A stretch of 64,000 nt of DNA from Dechloromonas sp. (lineage in GTDB: Bacteria; Pseudomonadota; Gammaproteobacteria; Burkholderiales; Rhodocyclaceae): assembly GCA_028687035.1 (NCBI GenBank), contig JAQUAX010000005.1, forward strand, positions 62,001 through 126,000, read 5' to 3'. Each line of letters opens with the position of its first letter. The first letter of the stretch is position 1. The position numbers were made by a program, and so were the translations under genes. This document shows positions 39,535 through 48,406 of this stretch, piece by piece. The notes under the pieces were generated by a model that had not been told where the DNA came from, searched no databases, and was given only the letters and a program-made list of their open reading frames with translations.

Positions 39535-40649
39535 TGACCGACATCCGCCGCGACCTCGCCCGCAACACGCTGGCCATCGCCTGTATCGCCGGGCTGGTCG
39601 GGTTGTCGCTGTGGGTGTTGCGGCCTTTCCTGGCGGCGACCGTGTGGGCGGCGATGATCGTCGTCGCCACCTGGCCGCCTTTCGTCGCGCTGCAGCGCCG
39701 CCTGGGCGGCCGCCGCGGGCCGGCCATCGCCGTGATGTCGCTCGCCATGCTGCTGTTGCTGGTGCTGCCGCTGTGGCTGGCCGTCGATACCATTTTCGAG
39801 CATTCCAGGCAGTTGACCGCGGCCGGCCGGGCGCTGGCCGAAAACGGCCTGCCGCCGCCGCCGGCGTGGGTCGCCGGGCTGCCGCTGGCCGGCGACCGCC
39901 TGGCCGCAGCCTGGACGCAACTCGCCGCCGGGGGGCCGTCCGGGCTGGCCGGCAAGCTGACGCCCTACGCCGCCGATGCCGGCGGCTGGTTGCTCGCCCA
40001 GGCCGGCGGGCTGGGCGGCATGCTCGTGCAGTTCGTGCTGGTCGTCGGTATCGCGGCGATCCTCTACGCCGGCGGCGAGGATGCCGGCCGCCTGGTCCGC
40101 CGTTTCGGCCGCCGGCTGGCCGGGCCGCGTGGCGAGAACTCGGTCGTGCTGGCCGGCCAGGCGATCCGCGGCGTCGCGCTCGGCGTCGGCGTCACCGCGC
40201 TGGTCCAGACGCTGCTTGGCGGCCTCGGCCTGGCCGTCGCCGGCGTGCCTTTCGCGTCGCTGCTGTCGGCCTTGCTGCTGATGCTGTGCATCGCCCAGGT
40301 CGGTCCGCTCGCGGTGCTGCTGCCGGCGGCCGGCTGGCTGTACTGGGGCGGCGAGACCGGCAGTGCGGTCTTCCTGTTCGTGTGGAGCCTGATCGTCGGT
40401 TCCATCGACAATTTCCTGCGTCCGGTGCTGATCCGGCGCGGCGCAGACCTGCCGCTGCTGCTGATCTTCGCCGGCGTGATCGGCGGCATGCTCGGCTTCG
40501 GGCTGATCGGCCTGTTCGTCGGTCCGGTCGTGCTGGCCGTGACCTGGACGCTGCTGCTCGCGTGGATCGAGGACGCCCTCGGCCCGGACGAGCCGGCGAC
40601 TGAACTACTCGCGGTCGAGCCGGATCATCCGGAACCACCCGCCGGCTAG
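39534..40649 (+). CDS. AI-2E-family (PerM/YdiK-like) membrane permease
   Basis: The 371-aa product starting [20 protein letters not shown] has about eight membrane helices: paired N-terminal helices, a periplasmic region (GLPPPPAWVAGLP), and a C-terminal set with the family pattern SIDNFLRPVLIRRGADLPLL. Members of this family export diverse small molecules and ions; the AI-2 name is historical, and the substrate here is unknown. The ORF track joins an argJ shadow. Its last 45 bases overlap the convergent methyltransferase gene. Confidence 0.85.
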   Translation: MTDIRRDLARNTLAIACIAGLVGLSLWVLRPFLAATVWAAMIVVATWPPFVALQRRLGGRRGPAIAVMSLAMLLLLVLPLWLAVDTIFEHSRQLTAAGRALAENGLPPPPAWVAGLPLAGDRLAAAWTQLAAGGPSGLAGKLTPYAADAGGWLLAQAGGLGGMLVQFVLVVGIAAILYAGGEDAGRLVRRFGRRLAGPRGENSVVLAGQAIRGVALGVGVTALVQTLLGGLGLAVAGVPFASLLSALLLMLCIAQVGPLAVLLPAAGWLYWGGETGSAVFLFVWSLIVGSIDNFLRPVLIRRGADLPLLLIFAGVIGGMLGFGLIGLFVGPVVLAVTWTLLLAWIEDALGPDEPATELLAVEPDHPEPPAG

Positions 40650-41198
40650 CGCCGGCCGGTCATGCGCGACGCGCAGCCCCGGGGTCTGCGCCAGCACGTC
40701 CTCGAAAACCACATCGAGCCGCGTCGCCACCCGGCGCAGCAGCGGATTGGCCAGCCGGCGCAGCGGCGCGCGCTGGCCGCGGCGCAGGAACTTGTCGAAG
40801 ACCAGCGCGCAGCCGCCCGGCTTCAGCACGCGCGCAACCTCGCCCAGGCAGCGGGCCGGCTCGGGAACGACGGCGAGGATCAGGTGCAGCACCGCATGGT
40901 CGAAGCTCGCATCGGCGAAGGGCAGGCGCTGCGCGTCGCCCTGCACCGCCGCGAAGTCGGCCGCGCCGGCGCGCGGCCCGGCCCGGCGCAGCATCGCGTG
41001 CGCCAGGTCGACGCCGACGTAGCGGTGCTGCGGCGGCAGGTGCGGCAGGTCGAGCCCGGTGCCGACGCCGGCCAGCAGCACGCGGCCGGGCGTTGCCGGC
41101 AGCGCGGCCAGGCTGTGCCGGCGCGCCGCCCGCGTCGCGCGGTCGATCAGCGCGTCGTAGAAGGGCGCGATCAGCGTATAGCTGTGCTTCAGGCTCAA
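40605..41198 (-). CDS. Class I SAM-dependent methyltransferase
   Basis: The 197-aa protein has the Rossmann-type SAM fold of the UbiE/Coq5-like group: YTLIAPFYDALID at the N-terminus, motif I VLLAGVGTGLDLPHLP, an acidic residue after YVGVD, motif post-II GDAQRLPFADASFDHAVLHL, and LKPGGCALVFDKF. It starts at TTG 41198 within a TTGA overlap with apaG, so the two are coupled. Substrate unknown; related proteins methylate phospholipids or small aromatics. Confidence 0.85.
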   Translation of the reverse strand: MSLKHSYTLIAPFYDALIDRATRAARRHSLAALPATPGRVLLAGVGTGLDLPHLPPQHRYVGVDLAHAMLRRAGPRAGAADFAAVQGDAQRLPFADASFDHAVLHLILAVVPEPARCLGEVARVLKPGGCALVFDKFLRRGQRAPLRRLANPLLRRVATRLDVVFEDVLAQTPGLRVAHDRPALAGGWFRMIRLDRE

Positions 41199-41578
41199 TG
41201 CAGCACGCCCGGCGCGGCGAGCACGAATTCCGGAATTTCTGCTTCGAACTGCGTGCCGTCCTCGGCAACCATCTGGTAGCTGCCCTTCATCGTGCCGATT
41301 GCCGTGGTCAGCGCCGAGCCGCTGGTGTAGCGGTAGCTCTCGCCCGGGCGCAGCAGCGGCTGCTGGCCGACGACGCCGAGACCGCGCACTTCCTGGACCT
41401 CGTTGTTGCCGTCGGTGATGATCCAGTGGCGCGACACCAGCTGGGCCGGCACGCTGCCGGTATTGGTGACGGTGATCGTGTAGGCGAAGACGTAGCGATG
41501 GTTGTCCGGGTCGGACTGCTCGGGCAGGAATTGCGGCATCGGATGGACTTCGATACGGTACTTGTCGGCGTCGGGCAT
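41195..41578 (-). CDS. apaG: ApaG-domain protein
   Basis: ApaG is a small beta-sandwich (fibronectin III-like) protein often near ksgA and apaH. The 127-aa product from MPDADKYRIEVHPMP has the signature region RYVFAYTITVTNTGSVPAQLVSRHW and PLLRPGESYRYTSGSAL...GTMKGSYQM. Its exact role is unsettled. It diverges from rpe across 37 bases and is coupled to the methyltransferase gene downstream. Confidence 0.93.
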   Translation of the reverse strand: MPDADKYRIEVHPMPQFLPEQSDPDNHRYVFAYTITVTNTGSVPAQLVSRHWIITDGNNEVQEVRGLGVVGQQPLLRPGESYRYTSGSALTTAIGTMKGSYQMVAEDGTQFEAEIPEFVLAAPGVLH

Positions 41579-41615
41579 GTGATAATTTCGCTTATTCGTT
41601 ATTCGGGGAGCACCC

Positions 41616-42317
41616 ATGTCAGCCAGAGACTACGTCATCGCACCGAGCATCCTGTCGGCCAATTTCGCCAAGCTGGGCGAGGAAGTGGCCAACGTCATCG
41701 CCTCGGGGGCCGACTGGATTCACTTTGACGTGATGGACAACCATTATGTTCCCAACCTGACCATCGGTCCGCTGGTCTGCGAGGCGATCCGCCCGTGCAC
41801 CGAGGCGCCGATCGACGTGCACCTGATGGTCAAGCCGGTGGACCGCATCATCCCCGATTTCGCGAAGGCCGGGGCGAACATCATCACCTTCCATCCGGAA
41901 GCCTCCGAGCACATCGACCGCAGCCTGGGCCTGATCCGCGATTCCGGCTGCCAGGCCGGCCTGGTCTTCAACCCGGCGACGCCGCTCGACTTCATGGACT
42001 ACGTGATGGACAAGCTCGACGTGATCCTGCTGATGAGCGTCAACCCGGGCTTCGGCGGCCAGAAGTTCATCGGCTCGGTGCTCGCCAAGGCGCACCAGGC
42101 CCGGGCCAGGCTCGACGCCTACGAACAGGTGACCGGCCGGCGCATCCGGCTCGAGATCGACGGCGGGGTCAACGTCGGCAACATCGCCGAAATCGCGCGG
42201 GCCGGGGTCGATTCCTTCGTCGCCGGTTCGGCCGTGTTCGGCGCCGCCAAGGCGGCCGATCCGCACCGCTACGACTCGATCATCGGCGCCTTGCGCGGCG
42301 AACTGGCGAAAGTCTGA
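41616..42317 (+). CDS. rpe: Ribulose-phosphate 3-epimerase
   Basis: Rpe interconverts ribulose-5-phosphate and xylulose-5-phosphate in the pentose phosphate and Calvin pathways. The 233-aa TIM barrel shows [51 protein letters not shown] and EIDGGVN, covering metal-binding and catalytic positions. It overlaps gph by one base and forms an operon with gph and probably trpE. Confidence 0.97.
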   Translation: MSARDYVIAPSILSANFAKLGEEVANVIASGADWIHFDVMDNHYVPNLTIGPLVCEAIRPCTEAPIDVHLMVKPVDRIIPDFAKAGANIITFHPEASEHIDRSLGLIRDSGCQAGLVFNPATPLDFMDYVMDKLDVILLMSVNPGFGGQKFIGSVLAKAHQARARLDAYEQVTGRRIRLEIDGGVNVGNIAEIARAGVDSFVAGSAVFGAAKAADPHRYDSIIGALRGELAKV

Positions 42318-42988
42318 TGCGCTTCCAGTCGGTCACCTTCGACCTCGACGGCACGCTGCTCGACACCATCGTCGACCTGGCCGAGGCCTGCCGGCGGATG
42401 CTCGAGGAACTCGGCGAGCCGCCGCGCAGCCTGGCCGAGATCCACCGCTTCGTCGGCAAGGGCATGGCGGTGCTCGTCGAGCGCTGCCTGACGCGCGGCA
42501 GCGCGCCGAGCGCGGAGCGCCTGCACCACGCGATCGAGGTGTTCAAGCGCCACTACGCCGAGGTCAACGGGCATTACACCCAGATCTACCCGGGCGTCGT
42601 CGAGGGCCTGCAGGCGTGGAAGGCGAGCGGCCTGAAACTGGGCGTCGTCACCAACAAGCCGGGCATGTTCACCGAGGCGCTGCTCGAGCGCATGGGCCTG
42701 GCCGACTATTTCGACGTGGTCGTCTCCGGCGACACGACCGCGCACAAGAAGCCGCATCCGGAGCCCATCCTGCACGCCTGCCGGATCTTCGGCGTGTCGC
42801 CCGGCCGCAACCTGCATGTCGGCGACTCGCGGAACGACATCCATGCCGCCCATGCCGCGGGTTGCCCGTGCTACTGCGTGCCCTACGGCTACAACGAGGG
42901 CGAGCCGGTGGACAGCGCCGATTGCGATGCGCTAGTATCGGACCTGCCTGCCGCTTACCGGCAAGCCCTCAACGACAAGACCTCCTGA
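42317..42988 (+). CDS. gph: Phosphoglycolate phosphatase
   Basis: Gph is a HAD-family phosphatase that removes 2-phosphoglycolate. The 223-aa product has the nucleophile motif FDLDGTLLDT, a cap domain, motif II VVTNKP, and motifs III and IV in KKPHPEP and VGDSRNDIHAAHAAG. ATG 42317 overlaps the rpe stop; the track frame adds a shadow. The 3' end contains a likely promoter (TGGACA-18-TAGTAT) for the trp leader that starts four bases after the stop. Confidence 0.95.
   Translation: MRFQSVTFDLDGTLLDTIVDLAEACRRMLEELGEPPRSLAEIHRFVGKGMAVLVERCLTRGSAPSAERLHHAIEVFKRHYAEVNGHYTQIYPGVVEGLQAWKASGLKLGVVTNKPGMFTEALLERMGLADYFDVVVSGDTTAHKKPHPEPILHACRIFGVSPGRNLHVGDSRNDIHAAHAAGCPCYCVPYGYNEGEPVDSADCDALVSDLPAAYRQALNDKTS
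42909..42938 (+). promoter_or_regulatory. Candidate internal promoter for trpL-trpE
   Basis: TGGACA (5 of 6) and TAGTAT (4 of 6) are 18 bp apart inside the gph 3' end, in an unusually AT-containing patch. Transcription would start about 50 bases before the leader peptide. Confidence 0.45.
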
Positions 42989-42992
42989 CGAA

Positions 42993-43049
42993 ATGACGAA
43001 TCACCCGAACTGGAAAGACTGGCACGGCTGGCGCCCCTGGCGTCCGTAA
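42993..43049 (+). CDS. trpL: Tryptophan leader peptide, 18 aa with four Trp
   Basis: The frame [18 protein letters not shown] contains four TGG codons, one every third codon at positions 7, 10, 13 and 16, then stops 74 bases before trpE. A Trp-rich short frame in this place is the hallmark of ribosome-mediated attenuation, where charged tRNA-Trp level sets expression of trpE. A hairpin GCGCCC-TCC-GGGCGC (43065-43079) follows, and a second GCGCCC inside the Trp codons (43031-43036) could compete for the same arm. No T tract was seen, so the exact mechanism is open. Confidence 0.75.
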   Translation: MTNHPNWKDWHGWRPWRP

Positions 43050-43064
43050 ATTCCTGCCCGTTCG

Positions 43065-43079
43065 GCGCCCTCCGGGCGC
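43065..43079 (+). promoter_or_regulatory. Hairpin between trpL and trpE
   Basis: GCGCCC / GGGCGC with a TCC loop lies in the trpE leader. It has no T tract and may act in attenuation or in access to the trpE ribosome site. Confidence 0.45.
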
Positions 43080-43123
43080 ACCCGCATCCCGTTCGCAACT
43101 CCACGTCATTTTCGAGGCTCCCC

Positions 43124-44596
43124 ATGACTGAACAAGAATTCAACGCGCTCGCCGCGCAGGGCTACAACCGCATCCCGGTCACGCTCGAAACCTTCGCCGA
43201 TCTCGACACGCCGCTGTCGATCTACCTGAAGCTGGCCAACTGTCCTTTCAGCTACCTGCTCGAATCGGTGCAGGGCGGCGAACGCTTCGGCCGCTACTCG
43301 ATCATCGGCCTGCAGTCGCCGACCCGGCTGGTCGTCAATGGCCGCCAGGTGCTGGTGCTGACCGGCAACCGGATCGCCGAGCGCGCCGACGACATCAATC
43401 CGCTCGACTTCATCGATGCCTACATGGCACGCTTCAAGGCGCCGCCCGCGGTCGGCCTGCCGCGCTTCCTCGGCGGCCTGGTCGGCTGCTTCGGCTACGA
43501 CACCGTGCGCTACGTCGAGTCGCGCCTGGCGAAGCAGCTGCCCGATCCGGTCGGTACGCCGGACATCGGCCTCTTGCTGTCCGAGGAAATCGCCGTCGTC
43601 GATAACCTGTCCGGCAAGCTGACGCTGGTCGTCTATGCCGAACCCGGTTTCCCCGGCGCCTTCCAGAAGGCGCGCGCCCGGCTGAAGGAACTGCTCGGCC
43701 AGCTGCGCCAGCCGGTCGCGATCCCGGCCGAAAAGCCGGCGGCATCCGAGCCGGCGGTTTCCGGCTTCGGCGAGGAAGCGTTCAAGCAGGCAGTGCTGAA
43801 GGCCAAGGACTACATCACCGAAGGCGACATCATGCAGGTCGTGCTGTCGCAGCGCATGAGCAAGCCCCTGCACGCCAGCCCGCTGGCGCTGTACCGCACC
43901 TTGCGCAGCCTGAATCCGTCGCCCTACATGTTCTATTTCGACTTCGAGGATTACCACGTCGTCGGCGCGTCGCCGGAGATCCTGGTCCGCCTCGAGGGCG
44001 ACCGCGTCACCGTCCGCCCGATCGCCGGCACCCGCAAGCGCGGCGCGACGCCGGAAGAGGACCAGGCGCTGGCCGCGGAACTGCTCGCCGACCAGAAGGA
44101 ACTCGCCGAGCACACCCAGCTGCTCGACCTCGGGCGCAACGACTGCGGCCGCGTCGCCAGGGTCGGCTCGGTCAAGCTGACCGACCGCATGGTCATCGAG
44201 CGCTACTCGCACGTGATGCACATCGTCTCCAACGTCGAAGGCCGGCTGCAGGACGGGCTCGACGCGCTCGACGTGCTGCGCGCGACCTTCCCGGCCGGCA
44301 CCGTGTCCGGCGCGCCGAAGGTGCGGGCGATGGAGATCATCGACGAGCTGGAACCGGTCAAGCGCGGCATCTACGCCGGCTCGGTCGGCTACCTCGGCTT
44401 CAACGGCGACATGGACCTGGCGATCGCGATCCGCACCGCGGTGGTCAAGGACGGCCAGCTGTACGTCCAGGCCGGTGCCGGCATCGTCGCCGACTCCGAC
44501 CCGCAGTCGGAATGGGAAGAAACCCGCAACAAGGCGCGCGCCGTGCTGCGCGCCGCCGAACTGGCTGAGCAGGGGCTCGACACCCGCTTCGACTGA
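43124..44596 (+). CDS. trpE: Anthranilate synthase component I
   Basis: TrpE converts chorismate to anthranilate with ammonia from TrpG. The 490-aa length is standard. The feedback site for tryptophan includes LLES (45-48). The catalytic C-terminal half has [44 protein letters not shown], the [11 protein letters not shown] region and [19 protein letters not shown]. It is separated from trpG by three minus-strand genes. Confidence 0.97.
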   Translation: MTEQEFNALAAQGYNRIPVTLETFADLDTPLSIYLKLANCPFSYLLESVQGGERFGRYSIIGLQSPTRLVVNGRQVLVLTGNRIAERADDINPLDFIDAYMARFKAPPAVGLPRFLGGLVGCFGYDTVRYVESRLAKQLPDPVGTPDIGLLLSEEIAVVDNLSGKLTLVVYAEPGFPGAFQKARARLKELLGQLRQPVAIPAEKPAASEPAVSGFGEEAFKQAVLKAKDYITEGDIMQVVLSQRMSKPLHASPLALYRTLRSLNPSPYMFYFDFEDYHVVGASPEILVRLEGDRVTVRPIAGTRKRGATPEEDQALAAELLADQKELAEHTQLLDLGRNDCGRVARVGSVKLTDRMVIERYSHVMHIVSNVEGRLQDGLDALDVLRATFPAGTVSGAPKVRAMEIIDELEPVKRGIYAGSVGYLGFNGDMDLAIAIRTAVVKDGQLYVQAGAGIVADSDPQSEWEETRNKARAVLRAAELAEQGLDTRFD

Positions 44597-44600
44597 GTCG

Positions 44601-45275
44601 CTAGGGCAGCCACTTCAGCCGGCGGAATACCCATTCGGTCGCCCACAGGCTGAAGTAGGTCGCGAACCACGCGAACACGCAGTCGGACAGGAAGTGCCCG
44701 CCGGCCGACAGCCGGACGAAGGCGAGCAATGCGCCGCCGGCCAGGCCGGCGGCCAGCCAGCGCCGGCGAACGGCGGGGGCGCCCAGCCAGCCGAAAGCCA
44801 TCAGGAAGGACGCCGTCGCGACGTGGCCGCTGACGAAGGAGCAGTTCTTGTCGCACTGTCCGCTCGGCACGAAGGCCGCGGTGAACTGCCGCGCGCCGCC
44901 GAATTCCGCGACCGTCAGCGGACGGGCGCGTCCCATGTGGTCCTTCAGTCCGGCATCGACGACCAGCACCGGGCCGAGCAGCGCCGCGGCGAGCAGGAAG
45001 CCGAAAGTCGCCCGCCTGGCGCGCAGCCACGGAAAGCGGCGCAGGTGGCCGAACAGCAGCGCCAGCGTCAATGCCAGCAGCAGGCCCTGGCCGAGGCGCG
45101 GCACGCCGCGGTACAGCGGTTCGAGCAGCGCCGTGTGGCGGGCGTACAGCCAGCTACCGTCGGTGAAGAGGCGGGCGCTGACGGCCAGGTCGATCTGCGG
45201 CAGCGCGACGAAAAGCGCGGCCAGCGCCGCGAACGCCGCCAGCGCGATGCGCAGTTCAATAGCCCTTGAAGCCAC
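44601..45275 (-). CDS. PAP2-family membrane phosphatase
   Basis: The 224-aa product has about five membrane helices and the three PAP2 phosphatase motifs: KDHMGRARP, CSFVSGHVA and RLSAGGHFLSD. These enzymes remove phosphate from lipids such as undecaprenyl pyrophosphate, phosphatidate or lipid A. The GTG start overlaps the preceding glycosyltransferase by 20 bases, so all three minus-strand genes form one operon. A role in recycling or trimming the lipid carrier used by the two glycosyltransferases is a reasonable inference. Confidence 0.88.
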   Translation of the reverse strand: MASRAIELRIALAAFAALAALFVALPQIDLAVSARLFTDGSWLYARHTALLEPLYRGVPRLGQGLLLALTLALLFGHLRRFPWLRARRATFGFLLAAALLGPVLVVDAGLKDHMGRARPLTVAEFGGARQFTAAFVPSGQCDKNCSFVSGHVATASFLMAFGWLGAPAVRRRWLAAGLAGGALLAFVRLSAGGHFLSDCVFAWFATYFSLWATEWVFRRLKWLP

Positions 45276-46728
45276 GGAGCAGGTAGACGTCCATCCGGCG
45301 CGCCGTCGTCGGGTCGAGCGGCGCGCGCAGTTCGCCGAGCTTGTCGGCGCCGGCGAAGCGGCCGAGCAGTTCGGCGCCGGGCGCGGCCTGCGTGATCAGC
45401 AGCGCGTCCTTGCCGATCCAGTCGCGCAGGTCGCTGGTCAGCTTGTAGTGGTCGCTCGCTTCGCCCTTCGGATTCCAGCTCGCGTAGCGCGGGTTCAGGT
45501 CGCGTAGCTCGTACAGCATGTGGGCGAGCAGCGTCCGGTTGTCGGCGACCAGCACGGCGTCCGGGTGGGCGCGGACGAGGGGGGCCAGCTGGCGGCCCAG
45601 TTCGTCCCAGCCCATCGCGCGGGCGTAGGGATTCATTTTGGCCGGATTCTTCAGGTCCACCGCGGCGATGATCGCCGGCCAGTGGTAGGCGATGCCGACC
45701 AGCAGCAGGTTCAGCGCGATGCCGGCGACGAGCAGGCCCTGCCGGCCGCGGGCCAGCAGCCAGGCGACGGCGGCGATCGCGGCCGGCGCGAAGGCCGGTG
45801 CCGCCCAGTTGGCGTTGGCGCCGCTGCGCGCCGCCTGCAGCGAGACGACCGCCCACAGGGGCAGCGCGAACCACAGCAGCAGCCGGGTGTTGGGTTCCCG
45901 CCAGCTGGCGCGGGCGCGGAGCAGCAGCCAGACGAAGACGCTGCCGAGCACCGGCCCGAAGGACAGCCACTGGGCGGCCCAGAATTCGCCGAGCGCGGCC
46001 GGCCCGCCGGCGGCATGCTTCTGCAGCGTGATGTCGGCGGTGTGCTTCAGCGTCGGGAAATCGTGCGCGACGTTCCACGCGAGGTTGGGGCCGAGCAGTG
46101 CCAGTGCCAGCGCGGCAGCGGCCCAGGGCTTGGCCGAGCCGAGGCGCGGCCGGTGGAAGGCGAGCAGATGCAGGAAGGCGGCGCCGAGGAAGGCGGCCAT
46201 CGTGTACTTGGACAGCAGGCCGAGGCCGCAGACGGCGCCGACCAGCAGCCAGTCTGACCAGCGGTCGGTATCGAGCGCGCGCAGCCAGGCCCACAAGGCG
46301 AGCGTCCAGCACAGCGTCAGCAGCGCGTCGGTCGAGACGAACAGGCCGAGCCACGAGAAGATCGGCAGCGTCAGCACGGCGAGCGCCGACCAGAACGCGG
46401 TGCGCCGGTCGTACAGGCGGGCGGCGATCGCCCAGCAGGCGGCGGCGGCGAGCGGGTAGCACCCCATCGCCAGCGCCTTGACGCCGAGCAGTCCGTCGCC
46501 GAACAGCCGCGTCGATACCCAGATCAGTGCCGCGATGCCCGGCGGCTTGGAGTAGTAGCCCCAGTCGAGGTTTTCGGCCCAGGTCCAGTACTGCGCCTCG
46601 TCGACGTACAGCGTGATGCCCAGCTGCGGCAGCAGCCAGACGCGCCAGGCCAGCAGCAGGACGGCCAGTTCGGCCAGCAGGCGCACGCCGTAACGATCGA
46701 CGATGCCGCCGTCGACCGCAGCGCTCAC
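45256..46728 (-). CDS. ArnT/PMT-like integral membrane glycosyltransferase (GT-C fold)
   Basis: The 490-aa product starts at GTG 46728, in GTGA overlap with the GT2 gene; the 782-residue track frame is a shadow extension. It has a dozen hydrophobic segments and, after the first helix, the acidic motif YVDEAQYWTWAENLDWGYYSKPPG, typical of ArnT and related transferases that take sugars from polyprenyl phosphate. Together with the GT2 enzyme and the PAP2 phosphatase it would add a sugar to a periplasmic acceptor such as lipid A, protein or a polysaccharide. The acceptor is not known. Confidence 0.85.
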   Translation of the reverse strand: MSAAVDGGIVDRYGVRLLAELAVLLLAWRVWLLPQLGITLYVDEAQYWTWAENLDWGYYSKPPGIAALIWVSTRLFGDGLLGVKALAMGCYPLAAAACWAIAARLYDRRTAFWSALAVLTLPIFSWLGLFVSTDALLTLCWTLALWAWLRALDTDRWSDWLLVGAVCGLGLLSKYTMAAFLGAAFLHLLAFHRPRLGSAKPWAAAALALALLGPNLAWNVAHDFPTLKHTADITLQKHAAGGPAALGEFWAAQWLSFGPVLGSVFVWLLLRARASWREPNTRLLLWFALPLWAVVSLQAARSGANANWAAPAFAPAAIAAVAWLLARGRQGLLVAGIALNLLLVGIAYHWPAIIAAVDLKNPAKMNPYARAMGWDELGRQLAPLVRAHPDAVLVADNRTLLAHMLYELRDLNPRYASWNPKGEASDHYKLTSDLRDWIGKDALLITQAAPGAELLGRFAGADKLGELRAPLDPTTARRMDVYLLRGFKGY

Positions 46729-47723
46729 GCGTGCCAGCCTTCGTCGGCGGCGAGCGGCTTCTCGGGGCGCGCCGAATACGAGCGGACGGTGCCCGATTCG
46801 AAATAGACGCGGGCGAGCAGTTCGGCGAGCACGCCGGTGGTGATGAAATGCACGCCGGCGATCAGGCCGCCGATGCCGACGATCAGCAGCGGGCGGCCGC
46901 CGATCGATTCGCCGAGGCCGAACTTGACCCAGGCCAGCCAGGTCAGCACCAGGCCGGAAATCGCGGTCAGGCCCAGCCCGATGCCGCCGAAGAAGTGGCC
47001 GGGGCGGGCGCGGAAGCGCATGAAGAAATAGACAGCGATCAGGTCCAGGATCACGCGGAAGGTTCGCGAGATGCCGTACTTGGAAACGCCGGCGGTGCGC
47101 GGGTGGTGCGTCGTCGGTTCCTGGGCGATGCGGCGCGGCGTCGTCACGGTGGCCAGCCAGGCCGGGATGAAGCGGTGCATTTCGCCGTACAGCCGGACGC
47201 GCCGGATCACGTCGCCGCGAAAGGCCTTCAGGCTGCAGCCGTAGTCGCGCAGATGCACGCCGGTCATCCGGGCGATCAGCTTGTTGGCGATCTTCGACGG
47301 AATCTTGCGCAGGAACAGGCCGTCCTGGCGGTTCTTGCGCCAGCCGGCGACGAGGTCGAGGTCCTCGTTCAGCAGCCGGCCGACCATACGCGGGATGTCG
47401 ATCGGGTCGTTCTGCAGGTCGCCGTCCATGGTCACGATGACGTCGCCTCGCGCCGCGTCGACGCCGGCCTGCATCGCGGCGGTCTGCTTGTAGTTGCGGG
47501 TCAGTTCGACGGTACGCACGTGCGGGCCGTATTCGCGGGCAGCCTGCAGCGCGCGGTCGACGGTGCCGTCGCTGCTGCCGTCGTCGACCAGCACCAGTTC
47601 CCAAGGGTTGCCGTAGCCGGCGAGCGCTTCATGCACGCGCTTGACCAGCGGGGCGACGTTGTCCTCCTCGTTGTACAGGGGAACGACGACGGACAGGCTG
47701 TGGGGGGGCAAGGCGGCGCTCAT
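46725..47723 (-). CDS. GT2 glycosyltransferase, polyprenyl-phosphate sugar synthase type
   Basis: The product (332 aa from MSAALPPHSLSVVVPLYNEE) has a GT-A domain with VDDGSSDGT and MDGDLQNDP, followed by two C-terminal membrane helices (FFGGIGLGLTAISGLVLTWLAW, LLIVGIGGLIAGVHFITTGVLAELL). This is the ArnC/GtrB/Dpm1 layout that loads a sugar onto undecaprenyl phosphate. The track start is a TTG six codons earlier; neither has a clear ribosome site. It is the first gene of the three-gene operon and diverges from trpG. Confidence 0.88.
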   Translation of the reverse strand: MSAALPPHSLSVVVPLYNEEDNVAPLVKRVHEALAGYGNPWELVLVDDGSSDGTVDRALQAAREYGPHVRTVELTRNYKQTAAMQAGVDAARGDVIVTMDGDLQNDPIDIPRMVGRLLNEDLDLVAGWRKNRQDGLFLRKIPSKIANKLIARMTGVHLRDYGCSLKAFRGDVIRRVRLYGEMHRFIPAWLATVTTPRRIAQEPTTHHPRTAGVSKYGISRTFRVILDLIAVYFFMRFRARPGHFFGGIGLGLTAISGLVLTWLAWVKFGLGESIGGRPLLIVGIGGLIAGVHFITTGVLAELLARVYFESGTVRSYSARPEKPLAADEGWHA

Positions 47724-47833
47724 GGCGGAATCCAGCGGCAAAAGGCGAAATAAGCGCGCATTTTAATCGAAAAGGAGGGGGCGGACGTTTAATGTAAAAT
47801 TGCCGGCTTGCGAATTGACGAGGAATCGCCGGC

Positions 47834-48406
47834 ATGCTGCTGATGATCGACAACTACGACAGCTTCACCTACAACCTGGTCCAGTATTTCGGCGAATTGG
47901 GCGAGGAGGTGAAGGTTTACCGCAACGACGCCATCACGCTGGAAGAAATCGAGGCGCTGCACCCCGACTACCTGGTCATTTCGCCCGGCCCCTGCGCGCC
48001 GGCCCAGGCCGGCGTGTCGCTGGCGGCGATCAAGCATTTCTCCGGCCGGATTCCGCTGCTCGGCGTCTGCCTCGGCCACCAGTCGATCGGCGAGGCGTTC
48101 GGCGGCAAGGTCGTGCATGCCAAGCAGTTGATGCACGGCAAGGTGTCGCCAGTGCATCACAAGGACGTCGGTGTCTTCCGCGGCCTGCCCAACCCGCTGA
48201 CTTGCACCCGCTACCATTCGCTGGCCGTCGAGCGTGAATCGCTGCCCGATTGCCTGGAAGTCACCGCCTGGACCGACGACGGCGAGATCATGGGGCTGCG
48301 CCACAAGACGCTGGCCGTCGAGGGCGTGCAGTTCCACCCCGAATCCATCCTGACCGAATGCGGTCACGAGCTGTTGAAGAATTTCCTCGAGGAACACAAG
48401 CAATGA
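47834..48406 (+). CDS. trpG: Anthranilate synthase glutamine amidotransferase component
   Basis: TrpG supplies ammonia from glutamine to TrpE. The 190-aa class I amidotransferase has the nucleophile GVCLGHQ (Cys79) and the dyad FHPES (His168, Glu170). The oxyanion region [11 protein letters not shown] is present. In many bacteria the same subunit also serves PabB. ATG 47834 follows GAGG. It overlaps trpD in ATGA. Confidence 0.96.
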   Translation: MLLMIDNYDSFTYNLVQYFGELGEEVKVYRNDAITLEEIEALHPDYLVISPGPCAPAQAGVSLAAIKHFSGRIPLLGVCLGHQSIGEAFGGKVVHAKQLMHGKVSPVHHKDVGVFRGLPNPLTCTRYHSLAVERESLPDCLEVTAWTDDGEIMGLRHKTLAVEGVQFHPESILTECGHELLKNFLEEHKQ

